A stretch of DNA of 64,000 bases from Spirosoma oryzicola (GTDB lineage Bacteria; Bacteroidota; Bacteroidia; Cytophagales; Spirosomataceae): contig NZ_CP089538.1 of NCBI RefSeq assembly GCF_021233055.1, positions 2,434,501 through 2,498,500 of the forward strand, given 5' to 3'. Position numbers and translations under genes: made by a program. Shown here piece by piece: positions 1 to 7,382 of this stretch; position 1 is the stretch's first letter, and each line of letters starts with the position of its first letter. A model generated the notes under the pieces. It had not been told where the DNA came from, ran no database searches, and saw only the letters and a list, made by a program, of their open reading frames with translations.

Positions 1-241
1 CAGTCAAAACAAACGGAGCCGGTCAAATGATCGTACGACCTACCAACGTTGACCAGCCTGAACCTTCATAAATATGCGAAAGTGACACGCTCGGATTATC
101 CCTTTGTCTACACAGAGTAGCGAATCATAGCAGCGAATAGGCACAGAAGTGTAAAATAAGCCCCGTCACGCGACGATCTATAGCAAGACGAACTACACCT
201 CATCCGAATACAGAACGTACCTTAAATCGAACGTTTTACTA
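1..241. other. Non-coding start of window
   Basis: No open frame with coding character, RNA gene or obvious hairpin could be seen here. It lies downstream of the leftward gene at 242-787. It could belong to the flank of the prophage or to the host. Confidence 0.4.
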
Positions 242-787
242 TCAACTATACAACCGATCCGTCAGGCGCTGGTACCGCAGCACCCGCTTTGTGGGTTTGC
301 CCCGGTAGTGCCGCTTGGCATAAGGTCCGAAGGTTTCCTGATACAACTCAAAATCGTCTCCCCGCAACTGCCTGCCCATGGTGTTATCCAGATCCCGATA
401 CCGCTTTGACCAAAGCTGCTTTTCGTAGTATGTGTCACCTAGCGCATAGCGGGAAACAAACCGGCCATCGACCAAATACAACTTCCGGCAGCGTTTAGCG
501 GTGATGGGGCAAACAAAGTAGAATACATTTCCCTTGCCCAGGTTGCTTGGGGCAATGAACAGATCAATCCGGTACAACTTGGTTTCTCCCCGAAACGAGT
601 AGCGCAGCATAACGCATTTTGCCTTTAGGCTGGCGGCTATATCAATCGTGGCGACTCGTTCACCATTGCGGCTCCATCCAAGCTGGTGCGTCTTGCCGTC
701 AATCAGACAGCCGGATTGCTTGAGGGTTGCCGTGCTGAGGTATAGTAGGTCGTCGATCGTGGTGGGACATTGAGCAATGCGAGGCAT
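242..787 (-). CDS. Hypothetical protein, 181 aa
   Basis: Family not recognised. The frame is open further upstream to a TTG at 871, but the first ATG is at 787 (protein begins MPRIAQCPTT), so I prefer that start. The protein is basic and rich in Arg, Lys and Tyr. A central part alternates hydrophobic and charged residues as in beta strands (VATIDIAASLKAKCVMLRYS), and the C-terminal third is strongly basic (KRHYRGKPTKRVLRYQRL), which would suit nucleic-acid binding. No signal peptide or membrane segment is present. It stands alone, separated from the replication operon by about 1.6 kb of non-coding DNA. Whether it belongs to the prophage is unknown. Confidence 0.55.
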   Translation of the reverse strand: MPRIAQCPTTIDDLLYLSTATLKQSGCLIDGKTHQLGWSRNGERVATIDIAASLKAKCVMLRYSFRGETKLYRIDLFIAPSNLGKGNVFYFVCPITAKRCRKLYLVDGRFVSRYALGDTYYEKQLWSKRYRDLDNTMGRQLRGDDFELYQETFGPYAKRHYRGKPTKRVLRYQRLTDRLYS

Positions 788-1147
788 AGTGGATCGAGTT
801 TTCCGAGTGTTGAAACCTAAATTGTTAAGGAAGATGGGCAAAAACTCTTCCTTGTCAACCAATATAGCCAAATCAGTGACCGTTCAGAGCGGGCTAATTG
901 CTCTCGACGATATCGCTTTTAGGGACTCTCAAAACTCTTCAATTGAGCAGAGAGTCGCACACGCACGATGTGATATCAAACAAATCATAGGCTTCCTACT
1001 ACACGCCTTTTTTATGGAGTCAAAAAACTCAACGTTGCTCGGATCGTGCGCACGCGATGTGATACCAGAAAAACCTTTATTGATAAGCAGTCTCCCTTTA
1101 TGGGTAAGACTTCGCTCCTTCATCGGTAACGGATCAGGCTTCGCGGG

Positions 1148-1206
1148 CGCGCGCACGAAAGGACCGTGCATTAATCATGGAGACAGCGGAAAGGGCATTT
1201 TTGGCA
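1148..1206. repeat. Direct repeat, copy a (with 2415-2475)
   Basis: A G+C-rich start (GCGCGCGCACGAAA) leads into GACCGTGCATTAATCAT, then AnAGCGGAAAGGGC and a T-run. The copy at 2415-2475 has the same order with a few mismatches. The origin is unknown. Confidence 0.6.
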
Positions 1207-2304
1207 GGTCTTTTTTATGAACTGAAATAAACTTCAATTGGCTCTATTCGCCTATGCGTATTGACTGGCAGAAAACCTTCAGTTGGCTCGATTACACATA
1301 TGCGTATTGATTCCCGAAAAATCATGGCTTTGTCTATACACGCCTTTTTATGGACTGACAAAACTCAACAATACTCAGCTACACATACGCGATTTGACCA
1401 AAGAAAAATCATTTTAGTCTATTTAAAACGTAATTGTAGCGCATCAGTATTGATTGGGCCCCGCGCGTGTAGACTGACTGAAATAAACTTCATTTCGCTT
1501 TAAACGGGGTTTTCGCCATTCCTTTTTTATGGACTCCGAAAACTCTTCATTTGGCTCTAAATGCGTTTTTTGCCTGTATTATAGGCTGGATGAAAAAACT
1601 CTTCGTTTGTTGGGCCCCGCCTTTGTAGACTGACTTGCAAAACACTTCAATTTGAGAGAAAAGGCAGTTAGCTCTGTAGGGACCGAAATAACTCAATGAA
1701 CCGGCATTAGGCCGAGCCTCGCATGTGCGCACACGCGTGTGGCGGTGTGCAATAACTTAGTTTGTTGGAGTAGGCCAGACGGTTAAGGATATTGATGTCT
1801 ACGGTTGTTCTTTCTGTTCTACGTGCGCGTATTGATGTCAAAAAAACCTTCCCGGCTCGGTATACACACTAATTAATCCTCAATGGTTAGGCCATAGGTC
1901 CGACTCCACGCAATGAACAATCGACGAGAGCGCTGCTACCATTCCTGACAGAGAGCTATGATCGATACCTCTGCAATTGACCGTACATCAATCATCGGAT
2001 TGGCTTGTAACGTCTTTTTTTATGGACTCCGGAAACTCAACGGTACTTTACTCGCATACCCCGCGTATTTGACCGTCGATAAATCTTCAGATCGTTCTGT
2101 ATGCCCTTTTTATGGACTCGGAAAACTCAATACAGTTCCGCTACACATGCGTGATTTGACTCCGAAAAAATCATGGGAAGGTTTCTGTGACAGTTATTGG
2201 CAACCTGTGACAGAAATGAAGCGGACCCGCTTAAACTTCGATTGTTCGAGGTGCGCTGGCTCGTTAACAAAAGTCATCGATTATCTAAGATGAAATCATT
2301 CATT

Positions 2305-2358
2305 CTCACTTTCGACAAAAGACATAAAGTTAACTTACCCTCTTTTGTCGAAAGTGAG
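2305..2358. repeat. Perfect 18-bp inverted repeat with a palindromic centre
   Basis: The arms at 2305-2322 (CTCACTTTCGACAAAAGA) and 2341-2358 are exact reverse complements. The 18-nt spacer contains the self-complementary AAGTTAACTT at 2327-2336 on the same axis, so the whole 54 bp is a palindrome broken only by a 4+4 internal loop. No T-run follows on either strand, so it is not a typical terminator. It could be a dimeric protein site, a cruciform or a recombination site. Confidence 0.75.
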
Positions 2359-2414
2359 GACGGTAGGCCAAAGCTTTGTTGTGCTATCGATCGCTCTATA
2401 ATGTAAGGTTTCCT

Positions 2415-2475
2415 CGCGTGCGCGCGAAACGACCGTGCATTAATCATAGAAACACTGGAAAGGGCGTTTTTAGGC
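2415..2475. repeat. Direct repeat, copy b (with 1148-1206)
   Basis: Second copy of the repeat at 1148-1206. It lies about 55 bp upstream (on the + strand) of the end of the replication operon. Confidence 0.6.
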
Positions 2476-2529
2476 TACTGGCCAGGTAAGCGTTCTTCAC
2501 TGCATTCTCACTGCTTTTGAACTACCCAG

Positions 2530-3057
2530 CTATCCAATCAAGCGAAAAGGGAAACGCTCACTTAGCTCAGGCGGAAGGTAGTCGTAAGAGGCTTTCTTTA
2601 TGAACTCATCGTACAAACTCACTGAGTCAAGTACCCGAATGGCAGCAATTGATTTTCGGTACTCATCCGTGAGCAGCTCGCGCATACAAGAAAAGATGAT
2701 ACCGGTTTTATCGACCCAACCCTCACCGTCAGGCATACAGACATTGAGCTTGAACATACCGCTTATCATGCCATAGTGAGCGGGCGATAAAGACGCTTTC
2801 GCCACGTCAATACAATACGGTTCATCCTTCATTTTGTCGAGCATGTCATTTAATGCCTCCACTAAGGAATCGTCGGGCAGTCTAACGTTCGAGCCTGGGC
2901 TTTCCACCGCTGCCCGTAGTTCATCAATGGTAAAGGAAATACCACTTTCATGGGTGAAGCTCTCTTCTGACTGGTTGATCATAGCGGCTAATCGTTCGGA
3001 GGTTGATGGGTTAGTCATTCGTTTGTTAGGGTTGATAATGGGCCAATTCAGCATCAT
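2530..3057 (-). CDS. Hypothetical phage early protein, 175 aa
   Basis: Last gene of the leftward replication operon; family not recognised. I chose the ATG at 3057 because it overlaps the stop of the upstream gene as ATGA, which suggests translational coupling; a second possible ATG is at 3018 (MTNPSTSERL). The protein is acidic and mostly helical, with no membrane segment or metal motif (for example SFTIDELRAAVESPG, then LVEALNDMLDKMKDE). Its position behind DnaB suggests an accessory role in replication or host takeover, but nothing in the sequence proves this. Confidence 0.6.
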   Translation of the reverse strand: MMLNWPIINPNKRMTNPSTSERLAAMINQSEESFTHESGISFTIDELRAAVESPGSNVRLPDDSLVEALNDMLDKMKDEPYCIDVAKASLSPAHYGMISGMFKLNVCMPDGEGWVDKTGIIFSCMRELLTDEYRKSIAAIRVLDSVSLYDEFIKKASYDYLPPELSERFPFRLIG

Positions 3058-3326
3058 AGTACATGTGGTCGTTTCGTCCAAACAATAGCTCCAAGCCGCT
3101 TTTTACCGGGGATTCGATAGATTTCAACCTCATTGACAACGACCGAATAAGAGTTGTCTAGGAATTTTTCTGCTGCCGGACTGATGTTGATAAAGCTGTG
3201 CAGTATGATTCGGTCACCCACCCGAGGCACAAAGCCAAAATCGGAAATGCTAATCGGGTCGGGTTGATGCCACTTTAATTTTCCGTTTCTAACGTAAGGT
3301 CTGTCAATCATAACCACAACATTCAT
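3054..3326 (-). CDS. Hypothetical small phage protein, 90 aa
   Basis: The frame extends upstream to a TTG at 3437, but the first ATG in the part that looks coding is at 3326 (MNVVVMIDRPYV). The product is rich in beta-forming stretches (DRIILHSFINIS, SYSVVVNEVEIYRI) and ends with a basic tail (KKRLGAIVWTKRPH). Its stop overlaps the start of the next gene by ATGA. It is encoded between DnaB and the last gene of the replication operon. No family recognised. The start is uncertain, and the gap of about 130 bp to dnaB is longer than elsewhere in the operon. Confidence 0.5.
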   Translation of the reverse strand: MNVVVMIDRPYVRNGKLKWHQPDPISISDFGFVPRVGDRIILHSFINISPAAEKFLDNSYSVVVNEVEIYRIPGKKRLGAIVWTKRPHVL

Positions 3327-3454
3327 AAGCGTCTGTTTTTGGGCAGATAGTTTACTGCCGTGAATAAATAGGATGATAAATCGTCGGGTAAAGCCATATT
3401 CCCTCCTCTGGTGAATCGAGCAGGACACAAAGGGCAAAGGGTATAATCTGGGAG

Positions 3455-4852
3455 CTAGAAGTGAGGCTTGTCTTCCTCTTCACCGGAGAGAGCCGAAAAG
3501 CCGCCAAGTCGCATCGTCCCATACCGGGCAATCCGATTGCAGGCGCCGTCGTAATCCAGTAACCAGGGGTCGTCTCGGTCAGTGGCCCGCGCTCCGCGAA
3601 GCTTCAAGGCGTGTAGCTCCATGGTATGTTCATCAACGATGCCGCCTTCGTATTGAAGTCCACATTTGGACGGGCGAAACAGAAACAAGACGGCGGTCGC
3701 ATCTTGCTCGAGCTGACTGGTTTCTTTCAGATCCGACAGTTGAGGCCGTTTATCAAAGTCCTTTCTTCGTTCCCAATCCCGACTCATTTGCGAAATAGCG
3801 ACGATGACAATGCCGAGTTCTCGGGCCAGGTTTCTCAGGGACCGGCTGATATTTGATACCCGTTCGCGGGTATTCAAACTACGCGGGTCCTCCACCAGTT
3901 GAATGTAGTCAACGACGACCATCTTTACGTTCTGACGCCGTACCCATTCCCGAATGATGTATTGAAGTTCTAACGACTCAAGCGGCACATCATGAATATG
4001 CAAGGGCATATCGGCTAACACCTGGGTTCGGTTGTAGAGCTTGTTCAAGTCAATCGTAGTAGCTCGGTTTAGCTCCGAATTGGAGTAGTCCGATACGGCG
4101 GCAAAGAACCGGGCCATGTAATCGGCACCGCTCATTTCAATCGTCACGCAACCGACAGCGTTCTTTTCCACCAAACACTGATGACGAATCGCGTGGATCA
4201 TAAAGCCGGTCTTACCCATGGCCGTACCTGCCGCCAGGATAATGTAACTGCCGGGCGGAAACCCACCCGTTCGCTCGTCGATTTCTTTTACGCCGAACGT
4301 AATCCCCTTCTTACGGCCTGACTGTTTCTCAATGATGTCGTCATAGACTTCCTTCATGTAGTCATTGGCCGTCTTCTTACGCATGGATGTCAGATTGCCC
4401 ATAATTGCGTCAGCGTCTTCGTTGAGCTTGCTGAGCAAGGCTACCGGATCGGAACTAGGATCGAGTGCGGATTTTCGTAAATCGGCACCGTACTGACTTA
4501 GGTAACGCTTGATTGAGAGCTGAAGCAATGACAGACAATGCGAGTCAATGATGTTCAGGTACCCTTTGTTGGATAGCTCCGTGAGGTAGTAATAATCAAT
4601 GGCCTCATCCGCTTTTTGAGTGCGTAGGTGTCGGTTGATAATCACTAAATCAATGGGCTCGCTTTGCAGATAGAGTGTGGCAATGGCTTCGTAGACGAGC
4701 TGATGGAGTTGATTGTAGAATACAGCGGGCTTGCGAATGTATTTAAGCATAACACCGGCCATACTCGGTTCATTGAGCACTGAGCCCAGTACCGTGGCTT
4801 CAAGTTGCTCATCAACGTTGACGAGGTGATTGGGGACTAATTCGTATTTCAT
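3455..4852 (-). CDS. dnaB: Replicative DNA helicase, DnaB family
   Basis: Phage-encoded replicative helicase of 465 aa, which unwinds DNA 5' to 3' as a hexamer at the fork. The N-terminal DnaB domain covers about residues 10-110 (VDEQLEATVLGSVLN). The RecA-like core has Walker A GTAMGKT (209-215) and Walker B VVVDYIQL (D315), followed by the ISQMSRDWERR and RPQLSDLKETSQLEQDA motifs of the family. The length is normal. Its ATG overlaps the TGA of the upstream initiator gene as ATGA, so the two are probably coupled and the initiator probably loads this helicase. The C-terminal tail (GGFSALSGEEEDKPHF) is short and acidic. Confidence 0.95.
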   Translation of the reverse strand: MKYELVPNHLVNVDEQLEATVLGSVLNEPSMAGVMLKYIRKPAVFYNQLHQLVYEAIATLYLQSEPIDLVIINRHLRTQKADEAIDYYYLTELSNKGYLNIIDSHCLSLLQLSIKRYLSQYGADLRKSALDPSSDPVALLSKLNEDADAIMGNLTSMRKKTANDYMKEVYDDIIEKQSGRKKGITFGVKEIDERTGGFPPGSYIILAAGTAMGKTGFMIHAIRHQCLVEKNAVGCVTIEMSGADYMARFFAAVSDYSNSELNRATTIDLNKLYNRTQVLADMPLHIHDVPLESLELQYIIREWVRRQNVKMVVVDYIQLVEDPRSLNTRERVSNISRSLRNLARELGIVIVAISQMSRDWERRKDFDKRPQLSDLKETSQLEQDATAVLFLFRPSKCGLQYEGGIVDEHTMELHALKLRGARATDRDDPWLLDYDGACNRIARYGTMRLGGFSALSGEEEDKPHF

Positions 4853-5586
4853 CGGACTTGGCCCGGTGCAGACGGACGTTTAGCGGTTGGCTGTTGTGAT
4901 GTTGTACCTGCGGACTTAGATAAATCAATCGGGTCTTTCCAACATTCCCCGTTTAGGTAAGTGAGCGGATACTTTCGGTAGTCAATATCCGGCGTTGACT
5001 TGACGTACAGCGGAACGTGTTCCAGTATGGCTAATTGGTCAGCCCGACTTAGCCTATTGAACTTGGCTGCTGCTTTCTTGCGATCAAACTTTTTGCCGTA
5101 CAGGTCATAGAACTGCTCAAAAAGATCGGGTTCACCAGATGCGTCAGCATCGGATATAGTTTTATTAGTTTTTACTGTTTTATTAGTTTTTACTGTTTTA
5201 GTTGGTCGCACTGCAATCGTATCGCAATCGTCATGCAATCGTAGAGTAATCGTACCGCTATCGTAGAGCAATCGTAAATATGCGATTGCCAACTTTATTT
5301 TGGTTACATTACCGGGAAGGCGCTGGACAATCTCAATAATGCCCCAGGCGGCTAAATCGTCGATGCATTTCTTTAGCGTTTTGTCGGAGCCAATGTATGT
5401 CCGATCCATGGTGTACTGAACCGGTAAATCTAGAACTTCACGGGTAGGAGCATTTGTCTGAATTTGGTTTCTGAGTTCGCAAATCCATATGTACAAGGAA
5501 TGATGGTTGGCTGTGCAACCTATCTGCATCGCTTCAGTGGAATCGAAAGCTATCCGGAAGACTTTCGTTAGTTCGTAACCAGTCAT
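4849..5586 (-). CDS. Putative phage replication initiator / helicase-loading protein
   Basis: A 245-aa protein directly upstream of and coupled to dnaB, the usual place for an O- or DnaD-like initiator. Residues 1-110 look like a winged-helix DNA-binding domain (DKTLKKCIDDLAAWGIIEIVQR). Residues about 155-225 (LFEQFYDLYGKKFDRKKAAAKFNRLSRADQLAILEHVPLY) resemble the C-terminal domain of phage replisome organisers. The linker is encoded by repeats: 11-aa repeats RLLYDSGTITL and RLHDDCDTIAV come from six 11-bp iterons, and TKTVKTNKTVKTNKT comes from an AT-rich 18-bp tandem repeat. This puts a likely replication origin inside the gene, as in phage lambda O. Function by homology is inferred, not certain. 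Confidence 0.75.
   Translation of the reverse strand: MTGYELTKVFRIAFDSTEAMQIGCTANHHSLYIWICELRNQIQTNAPTREVLDLPVQYTMDRTYIGSDKTLKKCIDDLAAWGIIEIVQRLPGNVTKIKLAIAYLRLLYDSGTITLRLHDDCDTIAVRPTKTVKTNKTVKTNKTISDADASGEPDLFEQFYDLYGKKFDRKKAAAKFNRLSRADQLAILEHVPLYVKSTPDIDYRKYPLTYLNGECWKDPIDLSKSAGTTSQQPTAKRPSAPGQVR
5160..5201. repeat. AT-rich 18-bp tandem repeat (possible unwinding element)
   Basis: Two exact copies of TTTTATTAGTTTTTACTG at 5160-5177 and 5178-5195, with a partial third copy up to 5201. The unit is a multiple of 3, so the reading frame of the initiator gene is kept. It is directly next to the iterons and much richer in A+T than its surroundings, as expected of a DNA unwinding element. Confidence 0.7.
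5213..5275. repeat. Six 11-bp iterons inside the initiator gene (putative phage origin)
   Basis: Copies of GCAATCGT or close variants start at 5213, 5224, 5235, 5246, 5257 and 5268, an exact 11-bp period that places them on one face of the helix. The variants are GTAATCGT (5246) and GCTATCGT (5257). With the AT-rich repeats beside them, this arrangement matches an iteron-type origin. The gene that contains it probably encodes the protein that binds it. Confidence 0.75.
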
Positions 5587-5747
5587 AACCTAGATGGTGG
5601 GGTAGTGCGCTTAAACGAAATGACCCATAGCCACAGATTGGCCTTATAGACTGCCTGTTTGTGAACGCCAATAACCCACTGCTCAAAGGCAATCATGGCA
5701 TACGGCTTATCGCTGAGGGACTGAGCTTTATTGATTGATATATTCAT
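5583..5747 (-). CDS. Small hypothetical protein, 54 aa
   Basis: A short frame starting MNISINKAQSLSDKP and ending FKRTTPPSRL. Its TGA overlaps the ATG of the initiator gene (ATGA), the same coupling used between the other genes of this operon, which is the main support for it being real. It is rich in Trp and basic residues (FEQWVIGVHKQAVYKANLWLW). Family not recognised. Confidence 0.55.
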   Translation of the reverse strand: MNISINKAQSLSDKPYAMIAFEQWVIGVHKQAVYKANLWLWVISFKRTTPPSRL

Positions 5748-5895
5748 GGAATTTGCCTGACAAAAGGGTGTGCGGTACCTAGCTAGACACCATGCCGTGT
5801 TAGCCAGGACTCAGAAGGGAATGATCAGGTGTTACCTGGAAGGAGAGTGGGTAGGGAAAGCGGCTTGAGCGTTGTGGGCCTCTAGATATTGAAGG

Positions 5896-6195
5896 CTACC
5901 CATCCGCTTGTGAAAGCTGATTGACCTTGATTGAATTACGCTCGGCAAACTTGATAATTGCTGACTTCTTAAATCGTTTAATCTGGCGGCCATGAACAAA
6001 TAGCTTCTCATCTGCCAGCATAAGCATTGCTGTCGATTTGCTGATGTCAAAGTATTGACAGATCCATTCCCAGGTGACGTATTGGTCATCTTTCAACGTT
6101 GCCAGTTCCTGTTGGCATTCCTTTAGTTCAGTTGCCACGCGTTTATAGTCTTCGACTAGTTTTGGCAACTCAGCAAGAGCTTCGAAAGGAGTCAT
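5896..6195 (-). CDS. Helix-turn-helix DNA-binding protein, 99 aa
   Basis: Small early protein with an N-terminal coiled-coil-like stretch (residues about 5-36, LVEDYKRVATELKECQQELATLKDD) and a C-terminal HTH of the excisionase/MerR-like kind (VTWEWICQYFDISKSTAMLMLADEKLFVHGRQIKRF). This layout is common in Bacteroidota mobile elements. It is the second gene of the leftward operon, 2 bp after the Cro-like gene, and probably acts in regulation or excision. About 150 bp without a clear gene separate it from the next small frame. Confidence 0.65.
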   Translation of the reverse strand: MTPFEALAELPKLVEDYKRVATELKECQQELATLKDDQYVTWEWICQYFDISKSTAMLMLADEKLFVHGRQIKRFKKSAIIKFAERNSIKVNQLSQADG

Positions 6196-6197
6196 GG

Positions 6198-6434
6198 CTA
6201 TTGAAGAGCTTTTTGTAGTTTTCTGAGTTTCGCCTTGCGTTCTTCTTCTAGTGTCCGTAGCGCTTCCGTAATTGATTCGATTGTTTCAATACGTACACTA
6301 CCGCCTGATTGAGCTTTCTGAATAACCCGTGGCGTTACACCCGCCAATTGTCCTACTCTGGTCACCCCACCTACATCGTAAATGGCATCTAGCCGCTCGC
6401 TTAATCGTCGCTGTTGATCTTGTGATAGTACCAT
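6198..6434 (-). CDS. Cro-like HTH regulator, 78 aa
   Basis: First gene of the leftward early operon, divergent from the CI-like repressor. Residues 9-55 form a probable HTH (LDAIYDVGGVTRVGQLAGVTPRVIQKAQSGG), followed by a basic C-terminal helix (EEERKAKLRKLQKAL). Position and size fit a Cro-type repressor that competes for operators in the shared intergenic region. The -7 box of its promoter (TAATTTTG on the minus strand, 6493-6500) touches the operator-like repeats. Confidence 0.7.
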   Translation of the reverse strand: MVLSQDQQRRLSERLDAIYDVGGVTRVGQLAGVTPRVIQKAQSGGSVRIETIESITEALRTLEEERKAKLRKLQKALQ

Positions 6435-6492
6435 ATTTCTACTTACTTGCGTCCTGACTGTGTTCGTTAACCGTTCGCTAATAATGATGGCT

Positions 6493-6522
6493 CAAAATTA
6501 GACAATAATGTCTAACATTGTC
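6493..6522. promoter_or_regulatory. Divergent control region: promoter and operator-like repeats
   Basis: The minus strand reads TAATTTTG at 6493-6500, a match to the Bacteroidota -7 consensus TAnnTTTG, with TTGACA about 21 nt upstream. Overlapping inverted repeats sit on it: AGACA/TGTCT (6500-6504 and 6509-6513) and GACAAT/ATTGTC (6501-6506 and 6517-6522). They lie between the Cro-like gene and the repressor gene and are the obvious candidates for lysis-lysogeny operators. Confidence 0.6.
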
Positions 6523-6580
6523 AAGCGAAAATGACTGATATTTATGTCTTTATTGCTTAATTAATATTTTACGTATAGAA

Positions 6581-7363
6581 ATGGGCTTAGAAACGAGAGA
6601 GGCTATTAGAAAGGTTATAAATGCTAGACATATAACAGTTAGAAACCTGTCAGTGCAAATAGACATTGCCGAGCAAAGTGTATCAAAAATGCTTAGCGGT
6701 ACGCGGACGTTAACGGACAAGACGTTAGCAAAAGTGGCTAAGGTGTTAGACATACCATTTGAAGTGCTCAAGTACGGGGAGGGGCTTGAAGAGTATATTC
6801 TAAAAAAGCCATTCAAGAACGAAGCTATTCCAATTGATTTTGTCGATGAGACAGACGTAGTTGTCAGCGCCAACGGAATGGAGTTCCGTGATCTAAGCAA
6901 CGGCATGGTCTTGATGACAATGCCTTTTGTTGACGAGTTTGCCTACGCCAGTTATCCACATGGTTGGAAAGATCCCGAGTACGTTATTGAACTTCCTAAA
7001 TACTCGATTGTACTGCCGACTCGTGAAAAAGGGTTCTACCGGGCTTTTGAAGTAAGAGGAGATAGTATGAGCGATGGTACCATGAATTCGATCTGCTATG
7101 GTGATGTGGCCATAGGGCGGCTAATTGAACCGGACTATTGGGATCAGAAATTATACACAAATGGAGGTACCGACTATATTGTCGTTACACATGATGGAGT
7201 TATTATCAAGCGGATTATGAAGCATGACGTAAAAGAAGGAATCATTACGTGCGCTTCAATCAATCCGGACAAAGATGAATATCCTGATTTTACGATTCGG
7301 CTATCTGAGGTGTATGAATTGTATAAAATACGAAAGATTGACCGGGACTGGAATCGACGCTAA
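6581..7363 (+). CDS. CI/LexA-type phage repressor (XRE HTH plus S24 peptidase)
   Basis: A 260-aa repressor. The N-terminal XRE-like HTH spans about residues 5-65 (ITVRNLSVQIDIAEQSVSKMLSG). The C-terminal S24 domain has catalytic Ser162 in RGDSM and Lys210 in GVIIKRI. Proteins of this family keep the prophage silent and lose activity when RecA filaments trigger self-cleavage. It is divergent from the Cro-like gene, with operators between them, and convergent with the integrase. No clear Ala-Gly cleavage site is seen between the two domains, so how it is inactivated is open. The antirepressor genes carried by the two islands could act on it or on a relative. Confidence 0.9.
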   Translation: MGLETREAIRKVINARHITVRNLSVQIDIAEQSVSKMLSGTRTLTDKTLAKVAKVLDIPFEVLKYGEGLEEYILKKPFKNEAIPIDFVDETDVVVSANGMEFRDLSNGMVLMTMPFVDEFAYASYPHGWKDPEYVIELPKYSIVLPTREKGFYRAFEVRGDSMSDGTMNSICYGDVAIGRLIEPDYWDQKLYTNGGTDYIVVTHDGVIIKRIMKHDVKEGIITCASINPDKDEYPDFTIRLSEVYELYKIRKIDRDWNRR

Positions 7364-7382
7364 CTAATTGACATAAATAGCT

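Larger units (their letters stand above)
788..2529. repeat. Long non-coding region with decayed short repeats
   Basis: No convincing gene is present, although several short frames are open. A degenerate motif of about 20 bp with the core GACTccGAAAAnTCA recurs at least a dozen times between about 915 and 2180, often after a T-run (TTTTTATGGACT) or after ACACATnCG. The clearest copies are near 1010, 1205, 1296, 1346, 1380, 1523, 2017, 2103 and 2145. A longer direct repeat links 1148-1206 with 2415-2475, and a large palindrome lies at 2305-2358. The region separates gene 242-787 from the 3' end of the replication operon. It could be an eroded array of binding sites or an attachment or control region. 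Confidence 0.5.

Noticed and set aside
777..1220. Open frame of 147 aa on the + strand
   Set aside because: It lies in the repeat-filled non-coding region and partly opposite gene 242-787; composition does not look like a protein.
5832..6089. Open frame of 85 aa on the - strand
   Set aside because: It overlaps the HTH gene 5896-6195 in another frame and has low-complexity Ser/Arg/Gln content; a shadow.
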